Under the pieces are notes generated by a model. It did no database searches. It was not told the DNA's origin and saw only the letters and a list, made by a program, of their open reading frames with translations. A program made the position numbers and the translations under genes. From Methanosarcinales archaeon (GTDB taxonomy: Archaea > Halobacteriota > Methanosarcinia > Methanosarcinales > Methanogasteraceae), in NCBI GenBank assembly GCA_030594905.1, contig JAUVEF010000021.1, positions 1 through 10,916 of the forward strand: a DNA stretch of 10,916 nucleotides, written 5' to 3'. The number at the start of each line of letters is the position of its first letter. The stretch's first letter is position 1. Below are positions 5,400 to 10,916 of the stretch, piece after piece.

Positions 5400-7496
5400 T
5401 TACTCTCGCACCGTGAACCTGCCAAGCTCGTTCATCATATCCTGTGCCACATCGGTGAGCACCTGTGTCTCTGATGTCAGTTCCTCGATCGCAGATGTCT
5501 GCTGCTGCACCGCTGCTGAACTCTCTTCTGCGGCGGACGCACTCTCTTCTGATATGCTTGCAACCTCGTCCATTCCTGCCACAACACTCTTCACGACCCC
5601 GGCTGCGTTCTTGGCGCCGGAATCGATCTCCTGCACCATCGCGTTAACCTCGTCGATCGACCCTACTACCTTAGTGATTCCGTCCAGTGCAGCGTGTAGC
5701 AGTTCTCCGCCCTGCGTTGCCTCATCTACCGCCGTACTGGTCGCACCGATCGCATTTTCGCCGGATTCCTGTATATGCTCAATCGCCATACCGGATTCGC
5801 CTGCTGCTTCCTTGACCTTCTCTGCAAGGTTCTTGACAGCGTCCGCAACAACCGCAAAGCCCCTGCCTGCCTCACCAGCACGGGCTGCTTCGATTGCAGC
5901 GTTAAGTCCGAGCATATTGGTCTGACCTGCCACATCAGTGATGACCTCGCCCATCTCACCGACTTTCTCAATCGCGGAGTTCATCTCAGAAACGGTCTCT
6001 GAGGTCTTCGCGACACCTTCCTGGATCTGCGCAAGACCGTCGAGCGTCTTCTGGGCGGCTTCCTGAACCTCATGTGTTTCATCGACCGCGTTCTGCCCCT
6101 TCTCGGCTGAGCTGCTTGCGTTTGCGGATGTCTGTTCGATCTGCGATGCCACTTCCTCGACATCCCGCGCCGTGGTCTGCGCAAGTTCTGCCAGTTTCTG
6201 CGAACCCTCGGCAACCTGCTGGGAGGAGGATGCAAGCTGTTCCATGCCCGCGTTCATCTCCTCTGCGGCTGATGAGAGTCCCTGCGCTGTTGCAAGCACT
6301 TTCTCGCCGACATTTCTTGAGTCGGTGATCGCGTTGGATAGCACGCCAACCAGACCGTCAACGGCATTTCCGAGTTTTGCGTAGTCGCCCTTAAGTTCGA
6401 TCTCTGGCTTCACGGTCAGATTGCCTCCGGCGGCTTCTCTTGAAATTCGTTCAGTTTCACCAACAATCGATTGTATATTCTCTTTCATCTCGCCAAACGT
6501 GCGTGCAAGATCTCCGAGTTCATCCTTCGAATCAACCTTGATGTCATATCCAAAGTCGCCGTCCCTGATCTTGTTTGCGCCGATCATGACCTCGTTTAGC
6601 GGATTTGTGATCGACTTTGAGATTACAGTTGCGATCAGTATCCCAAGAACGATTGCGATCACAACAAACACAACAACCGCAGACTTCGCGCTTGCTGCTG
6701 CGGCAGCCGCGTCTGTTTGTGCGCCCAATGCCAGTTCCTGTGCAACCATCTGAACCGCCCTACCGTGGGTTACCAGCGGACCGGTGGTGGCAACGTATTC
6801 ATCGATACTGTTTATTATTGAGACAAGTTCCATAAACGTTGCCTGGTACACCCCAACCGCTCTCTTGATCGCGCTCTTGTCCGAAGCAGTAAGAGCCGAT
6901 GCATCAATTGCTGCCTGAAGTGTGCTTATTGCACCCTTCATGTCATCAACATACTCCGCATCGTGGCGCATGATGAAGTTCTTCTCATCACGCCTGATTA
7001 TCTGGAGATCGAGTAACAGTCCCGCGGATTCCGCGCTGTCAAGATAAGTTGCACCCTCGATGCCATTCTCAATCGCTCTTGCATCGACTGCACACCTATC
7101 CTCAATTGTGCGCATCGCCCGCGTCTCCTTCACCAGTTCGGCAAACGCGCTCTCATAAGCAATGACACCTGATTCACCCTCTGCGAGAAGTGTCTTATCA
7201 GCACTTTTTGTGATGAGTGTTGTCGCTTCACCGACGTGTGCTTTCAGGTGCGTTATTACTTCTGCATGTCGATCAAGCTCTACTTGACGCTCTCTTAACT
7301 GGTAGTTCTTCTCCTGCTGTCTGGCTTCGAGTACGTTGATCTCGATTCCATCAGCCGTCTCTATCAGCATGGCGGCGTTGTTCATGGTCGTTACCTGCAA
7401 ATACGCAGTGACCCCCAGACCGGCTGTCAGAAGCAGCACAAGCGCAAAGCCAGCCATCAATTTCTTGTTGACTGACATATTGTTCAGTATATTCAT
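5400..7496 (-). CDS. methyl-accepting chemotaxis protein with HBM-type sensor domain
   Basis: Transmembrane chemoreceptor of 698 residues. Order: TM1 (about 11-33); an all-helical external sensor (about 40-265); TM2 (271-293); HAMP (about 292-345), perhaps with a second HAMP-like segment (355-390); then a long coiled-coil signalling domain. The sensor carries two repeats of the same kind, [11 protein letters not shown] (58-68) and [11 protein letters not shown] (167-177), the hallmark of the helical bimodular (HBM) fold, whose known bacterial members bind organic acids. The hairpin tip [30 protein letters not shown] (525-554) is well conserved, though the usual E of ADEV is Ala553. No CheR pentapeptide tail is seen (ends GRFTVRE). 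ATG 7496 is chosen: GGGGGGG lies 7 nt upstream and it starts right before TM1; ATG 7613 would add 39 residues unlike any receptor N-terminus. Confidence 0.93.
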   Translation of the reverse strand: MNILNNMSVNKKLMAGFALVLLLTAGLGVTAYLQVTTMNNAAMLIETADGIEINVLEARQQEKNYQLRERQVELDRHAEVITHLKAHVGEATTLITKSADKTLLAEGESGVIAYESAFAELVKETRAMRTIEDRCAVDARAIENGIEGATYLDSAESAGLLLDLQIIRRDEKNFIMRHDAEYVDDMKGAISTLQAAIDASALTASDKSAIKRAVGVYQATFMELVSIINSIDEYVATTGPLVTHGRAVQMVAQELALGAQTDAAAAAASAKSAVVVFVVIAIVLGILIATVISKSITNPLNEVMIGANKIRDGDFGYDIKVDSKDELGDLARTFGEMKENIQSIVGETERISREAAGGNLTVKPEIELKGDYAKLGNAVDGLVGVLSNAITDSRNVGEKVLATAQGLSSAAEEMNAGMEQLASSSQQVAEGSQKLAELAQTTARDVEEVASQIEQTSANASSSAEKGQNAVDETHEVQEAAQKTLDGLAQIQEGVAKTSETVSEMNSAIEKVGEMGEVITDVAGQTNMLGLNAAIEAARAGEAGRGFAVVADAVKNLAEKVKEAAGESGMAIEHIQESGENAIGATSTAVDEATQGGELLHAALDGITKVVGSIDEVNAMVQEIDSGAKNAAGVVKSVVAGMDEVASISEESASAAEESSAAVQQQTSAIEELTSETQVLTDVAQDMMNELGRFTVRE

Positions 7497-7682
7497 GTTG
7501 TATCCCCCCCTATGTGTTGCGTTGGTTATCCTGCCACAGAATCGCCCGACAGGGCTGACTCTCTGTATAGGATCATTAACGGTTCGGTCTTTATCCCGCT
7601 GTTTTGTATCCACTGATTTAACCCCCGTATCCGGTTGCGGTGGAAGATTCTACTATTATAACTGACATCCTGCCACACTCCC

Positions 7683-7719
7683 ACTATATAACTAATGTGA
7701 TGGGTAGAGTATATAAGTA
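7683..7719 (-). promoter_or_regulatory. TATA-like boxes upstream of the MCP gene
   Basis: The minus strand has two good archaeal TATA matches, CTTATATAC (about 7718-7710) and GTTATATAG (about 7692-7684). Both lie some 190-220 nt before the MCP start, which would imply a long leader. A third weaker AT-rich site, GTTATAATAG (about 7661-7652), is closer. Which is used cannot be told. Confidence 0.3.
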
Positions 7720-8050
7720 TTGGTGTCCGCAGGAGCCTGATCCGAACCCCCCGTGTCCGGGGGCGACCCTAGAAAACCGCGAACCAGAGAGGTGGTCAAT
7801 GATATCGGTTATGACCTCTGCCGATGAGGCAAGCCTTCCGCTGTGGCTCTCCGGCATCTTCCGTGACCGTGAACCCAAGCTTTATCCGATTAAACATCCA
7901 TTCAGCCGCTCGATATCGGTTTTGCAGAGTTTTTCTGTTAAGTTAATAATATAATGAACTGCTGATAAACGCGATGTGTGCGACTTCCTAATTTCTTCTG
8001 GTCGGTTGAAAAACATGATACAAATCCTGCAGGCAGTGGTACGATTGGAT

Positions 8051-8131
8051 TGGCGAAATCGGTGAAATCGGTGTTCATCTGTGGCTGAAAGTTTTATTTG
8101 CCACAGATTAACACATATTACGCAGATTAAC
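8051..8131. repeat. intergenic repeat element with CAGATTAAC units
   Basis: GAAATCGGT occurs twice in tandem (8055-8063, 8064-8072). Next comes an inverted pair ATCTGTGGC (8077-8085) and GCCACAGAT (8100-8108), then CAGATTAAC twice with a 19-nt period (8104-8112, 8123-8131). Similar 'CACAGATTAACAC' elements are, from memory, scattered through intergenic regions of many environmental microbes. The minus-strand frame across it gives the typical spurious peptide LICVICVNLWQ. Confidence 0.55.
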
Positions 8132-8251
8132 GGCATATATGACTTTTCAGATCGATGGTGACCCATTTTGGCGGTTGTGCTTACATAAGACAATCCGGCG
8201 TAACCAGAAAATAACAAAAAGTCTCAGACATCACTAAACCATCACTGCTAT

Positions 8252-8260
8252 TTTATATAA
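8252..8260 (+). promoter_or_regulatory. TATA box of the ilvB operon
   Basis: TTTATATAA is a near-ideal archaeal TATA box in an otherwise mixed-composition stretch. Transcription would start near 8283, leaving a leader of about 65-70 nt before GTG 8352. Confidence 0.6.
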
Positions 8261-8324
8261 TAAGTACGCATATTTGACACCATCATAGCACCAGACCACA
8301 TCCTTTATCTCGTTAAAAACAGTA

Positions 8325-8336
8325 TTTCAATTGAAA
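8325..8336. promoter_or_regulatory. 12-bp palindrome beside the ilvB ribosome binding site
   Basis: TTTCAATTGAAA is a perfect palindrome ending 1 nt before GGAGGG (8338-8343). It lies in the predicted leader, so it might be a repressor site or a weak RNA structure affecting the RBS; it may also be chance, being AT-rich. Confidence 0.3.
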
Positions 8337-8351
8337 AGGAGGGAAAGAACC

Positions 8352-10049
8352 GTGAAAGATGCAACCATCTCTGGCGCAAAGGCATTGATCGAGTGCCTGC
8401 ATAACGAAGGGGTAGACACAATCTTTGGATACCCCGGTGGAGTATTGCTACCGCTCTACGACGAACTGTACGATGCCGACATCAGGCACATTTTAGTGCG
8501 GCACGAGCAGGGCGCAGCACATGCGGCGGACGGATACGCACGAGCAACCGGCAAGGTCGGAGTATGTCTCGCAACATCAGGTCCTGGAGCCACAAACCTT
8601 GTTACCGGCATCGCAAACGCTTACATGGACTCAGTCCCGATTGTCGCAATCACAGGTCAGGTTCCGACACCCATGATCGGGAACGATGCCTTTCAGGAGG
8701 CTGACATCACCGGGATCACGCTTCCGATCACAAAGCACAATTATCTCATAAAAGACTTGGAAGACCTCCCGCGAATCGTCAAAGAAGCGTTCTTCATCGC
8801 GTCCACAGGAAGACCAGGACCTGTCCTGATCGATCTGCCAAAAGATATCACAACCGACGAGATTGAATTCAAATATCCTGAAACCGTGCATCTGCGCGGT
8901 TACAATCCTGTTACTAAGGTCGATATGGATGCGGTGAGACGCGCCGCATCCATGATCCTGCAGGCAGAGCGACCGATCATCTATGCAGGCGGCGGCGTCA
9001 TCATATCAAATACATCATCAGAACTGCTGAAACTTGCAGAAACCATCAACGCTCCCGTGACAACGACACTGCTCGGCATCGGAGCATTCCCACAGTCCCA
9101 TCCACTCTCACTCGAGATGCTCGGCATGCACGGCACCAGATATGCCAACTATGCGGTGCAGGAGTCGGATCTCTTGATCGCGATCGGCGCGAGGTTCGAT
9201 GACCGTGTGACCGGGAAGATCGATGCGTTTGCAGCCCATGCAAAGGTCATCCACATCGATATCGACCCGGCAGAGATCGGGAAGAACGTGAGGGTCGATC
9301 TGAAGGTCATCGGGGATGCCAGAGAGGTATTGCGGTTGTTGCTCTCGCATCTGCGCGAGAAACCGGGCAAATCCAGGTCAGGGGCATGGCTCGAGAAGAT
9401 CGATGCATGGAAGAAGGAATACCCGTTGCAGTACACTCCGAGCGATACGGTGATCAAGCCACAGTACGTGATCAAGGAGATCCACAAAGCATGTCCCGAT
9501 GCGATCATCGTGACCGAGGTCGGACAGAACCAGATGTGGGCAGCCCAGTACTTCCAGTACGAACATCCGCGCACGTTCATCACGTCAGGCGGGCTTGGCA
9601 CAATGGGTTACGGATTCCCTGCCGCAATGGGTGCGAAGGTCGCATGTCCGGACCGGACTGTCATCGATATCGCTGGCGACGGCTCATTCCAGATGAACTC
9701 ACAGGAGCTTGCAACCGTCGTCAAGAACGATATCCGCGTGATCGTGGCGATACTCAACAACGGCTATCTCGGGATGGTTCGGCAGTGGCAGGAACTCTTC
9801 TTTGACCAGAGATACTCGCACACCGAACTGACCGGGAGCGTGGACTTCGTGAAACTGGCAGAAGCGTATGGTGCGATTGGCATCCGTGCAGAGAAGCCGT
9901 CAGAAGTACCTTCTGCGATATCAGAGGCGCTTGCGGCAGATCGGGCAACGATCATCGATTTCGTGGTTGATCCCACAGAGAACGTATTCCCAATGGTTCC
10001 GGCTGGCGCTGCGATCAACGAGATCCTTGAACAGGAGGTGACAGGATGA
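8352..10049 (+). CDS. ilvB: acetolactate synthase (AHAS) large subunit
   Basis: Catalytic subunit of acetohydroxy acid synthase, a ThDP- and FAD-dependent cytoplasmic enzyme. It condenses two pyruvates to 2-acetolactate, or pyruvate with 2-ketobutyrate, the first common step to valine, leucine and isoleucine. Domains in order: the pyrimidine-binding domain with IFGYPGG and the catalytic Glu52 in [18 protein letters not shown]; a central FAD-type domain (about 190-330); and the pyrophosphate-binding domain with [12 protein letters not shown]...[16 protein letters not shown], the GDG-to-NN ThDP/Mg motif at about 442-470. The GMVRQWQ block is typical of true AHAS rather than other ThDP decarboxylases. 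The length of 565 residues is normal. GTG 8352 is chosen because GGAGGG (8338-8343) lies 8 nt upstream; TTG 8331 precedes the RBS and is unlikely. The stop overlaps the ilvN start by ATGA at 10046. Confidence 0.96.
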   Translation: MKDATISGAKALIECLHNEGVDTIFGYPGGVLLPLYDELYDADIRHILVRHEQGAAHAADGYARATGKVGVCLATSGPGATNLVTGIANAYMDSVPIVAITGQVPTPMIGNDAFQEADITGITLPITKHNYLIKDLEDLPRIVKEAFFIASTGRPGPVLIDLPKDITTDEIEFKYPETVHLRGYNPVTKVDMDAVRRAASMILQAERPIIYAGGGVIISNTSSELLKLAETINAPVTTTLLGIGAFPQSHPLSLEMLGMHGTRYANYAVQESDLLIAIGARFDDRVTGKIDAFAAHAKVIHIDIDPAEIGKNVRVDLKVIGDAREVLRLLLSHLREKPGKSRSGAWLEKIDAWKKEYPLQYTPSDTVIKPQYVIKEIHKACPDAIIVTEVGQNQMWAAQYFQYEHPRTFITSGGLGTMGYGFPAAMGAKVACPDRTVIDIAGDGSFQMNSQELATVVKNDIRVIVAILNNGYLGMVRQWQELFFDQRYSHTELTGSVDFVKLAEAYGAIGIRAEKPSEVPSAISEALAADRATIIDFVVDPTENVFPMVPAGAAINEILEQEVTG

Positions 10050-10546
10050 GACATACGCTTGCAGTACTCGTAGACAATAAACCCGGCGTGCTTGCACGTG
10101 TCTCGGGTCTGTTCAGCAGACGCGGGTTTAACATCGAGAGTCTTGCGGTCGGCATGACTGAAGATCCGGAGATATCGCGGATGACGATCGTTGTCCGGGG
10201 CGATGACCGGGTGCTTGCACAGGTGACAAGCCAGCTCGGCAAGCTGATCGATGTGATCTCGGTATGCGATCTCCCAGCATCAGAATCTGTGGACCGTGAA
10301 CTGGTCTTGATCAAGGTCTCTGCCGATGCGACCACGAGATCTGAGATCATGCAGATCGTGGATATATTCCGTGCAAAGATCATCGACGTCGGTACAGAAA
10401 CCCTGATCATCGAGGTTACGGGTGACCGGGGAAAGGCGAGGGCAATCAGAGAGATGTTGGAACGATTTGGGATCAGAGAACTCGTCCGGACAGGAATGGT
10501 GGCAATGAACAGAAATGAAAAGACAGTTAATGGAGATGGCAAATGA
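10046..10546 (+). CDS. ilvN: acetolactate synthase small (regulatory) subunit
   Basis: Regulatory subunit of acetohydroxy acid synthase; it activates the large subunit and usually carries valine feedback inhibition. An ACT domain covers residues 3-73, with the signature [34 protein letters not shown] and the SRMTIVV strand. The C-terminal domain (about 82-158) contains [25 protein letters not shown] and a final RTGMVAMNR, all standard for IlvN/IlvH. The 166-residue length is usual. The strong GGAGGTGA (10034-10041) sits inside the end of ilvB and the start overlaps its stop, which supports coupled, near-equal synthesis of the subunits. The stop in turn overlaps the next gene's ATG (10543). 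Confidence 0.95.
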   Translation: MRHTLAVLVDNKPGVLARVSGLFSRRGFNIESLAVGMTEDPEISRMTIVVRGDDRVLAQVTSQLGKLIDVISVCDLPASESVDRELVLIKVSADATTRSEIMQIVDIFRAKIIDVGTETLIIEVTGDRGKARAIREMLERFGIRELVRTGMVAMNRNEKTVNGDGK

Positions 10547-10916
10547 TCGTAAACTTCAAAGTGACACAGATCGAATCCAAGACATACGTGACCCCTGAAG
10601 AGGTCAAAAAGCAGAAGAGTATCAACATCAACTATGACATCAGTCTGAAGAATACCACAATTCTGCCGAAACAGACTCCGTTTGGCGAGAAGACGGTTTT
10701 GAGGGTCGAATATGCGTTCTCAATCAACTATCTAAGTCCAAATGTGGGGCACATCCGGTTCGAAGGATATTCAGACTATTATTCGGATGAGGAGAATCTA
10801 ACCCGGATCAAGAGCGAGTGGGATGGAGGGAAAGCCCCACCCGATGTCCAGAACCAGATCGCAAACACGATGGTTAGCAACCTTGCGCCGCTTGCGGTCA
10901 CAATCTCTTCAACGCT
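10543..10916 (+). CDS. SecB-like protein, 3' partial
   Basis: The reading frame from ATG 10543 stays open to the window edge (124 codons). It begins [21 protein letters not shown] and contains alternating strand-like segments: ININYDISL, LRVEYAFSINYLSPNVGHIRFEGY and the acidic SDYYSDEENLTRIKSEW. A helix-forming stretch PPDVQNQIANTMVSNLAPLAV follows. The pattern of long beta strands, a charged turn, a Trp and a closing helix that begins at a Pro resembles small archaeal proteins related to the export chaperone SecB; this is recognition from memory, not a search. It is ATGA-coupled to ilvN, so it is in the ilv operon, with no obvious functional reason for a link. ilvC could follow downstream. 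Confidence 0.6.
   Translation, partial: MIVNFKVTQIESKTYVTPEEVKKQKSININYDISLKNTTILPKQTPFGEKTVLRVEYAFSINYLSPNVGHIRFEGYSDYYSDEENLTRIKSEWDGGKAPPDVQNQIANTMVSNLAPLAVTISST

Larger units (their letters stand above)
7497..8351. other. divergent intergenic region between MCP and ilvB
   Basis: About 850 nt with no convincing gene. Short open frames on both strands (7640-7954 plus, 7882-8217 minus) have no RBS and low-complexity or repeat-derived products. It contains MCP-side TATA-like boxes near 7683-7719, a repeat element at 8051-8131, and the ilvB promoter and leader from about 8252 on. Confidence 0.5.

Noticed and set aside
5305..5925. 206-residue plus-strand frame opposite the MCP and cheW
   Set aside because: Ser/Ala/Thr-rich antisense shadow of the highly conserved MCP signalling domain, without an RBS of its own.
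7497..7613. N-terminal extension of the MCP to ATG 7613
   Set aside because: The added 39 residues are polar and Arg-rich, unlike receptor N-termini, while ATG 7496 has a strong G-rich RBS and starts just before TM1.
7640..7954. 104-residue plus-strand frame upstream of ilvB
   Set aside because: No RBS; starts within the MCP promoter zone; composition rich in Pro, Ser and Arg with no known domain.
7882..8217. 111-residue minus-strand frame across the repeat element
   Set aside because: The product (LICVICVNLWQ...) is a typical artefact of translating the intergenic repeat.
10015..10542. 175-residue minus-strand frame opposite ilvN
   Set aside because: Antisense shadow of ilvN, which has a full ACT-domain match.
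10756..10768. tRNA T-loop-like GGTTCGAA
   Set aside because: Lies inside an open coding frame and has no cloverleaf arms around it.

Overview
The window looks like the chromosome of a euryarchaeon, probably a methanogen or a methane/alkane-oxidising relative. The evidence is an ADP-dependent sugar kinase of the archaeal PfkC family, an archaeal-type QueD/PTPS, TATA-like boxes, U-tract style gene ends, leaderless or strong-SD starts and many ATGA stop/start overlaps. Genus cannot be fixed from the sequence alone. No tRNA, rRNA, CRISPR array or intact transposase was seen.

Layout. (a) 1-1155, plus strand: the end of an ABC-2 type exporter permease, then two tiny membrane proteins and a third that is intact only if the ribosome or the sequence slips by one base in a run of seven A; a T9 tract ends the block. 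(b) 1164-1367, minus strand: a small YwbE-family protein. (c) 1424-1473: a long near-perfect hairpin placed exactly between two divergent promoters. (d) 1519-4284, plus strand: a tight four-gene unit of V4R-like ligand-binding protein, Roadblock/LC7 protein, QueD/PTPS-like enzyme and ADP-dependent kinase. Two of its three junctions are ATGA overlaps. (e) 4285-4916: about 630 nt without a convincing gene, holding short repeats and the cheW terminator region. (f) 4917-7496, minus strand: cheW and a methyl-accepting chemotaxis protein with an HBM-type sensor domain, read MCP then CheW. (g) 7497-8351: a divergent regulatory gap with TATA-like boxes, a decayed or intergenic repeat element and a palindrome next to the ilvB ribosome binding site. 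(h) 8352-10916, plus strand: ilvB and ilvN (acetohydroxy acid synthase), ATGA-coupled to a third gene that runs off the window and resembles archaeal SecB-like proteins.

How the parts work together: ilvB/ilvN make the first committed step of branched-chain amino acid synthesis. MCP and CheW form the receptor end of a chemotaxis array whose CheA must be encoded elsewhere. The most unusual unit is (d), where two signalling-type small proteins are translationally linked to a pterin/deazapurine enzyme and a sugar kinase. What they do together is not known from the sequence.
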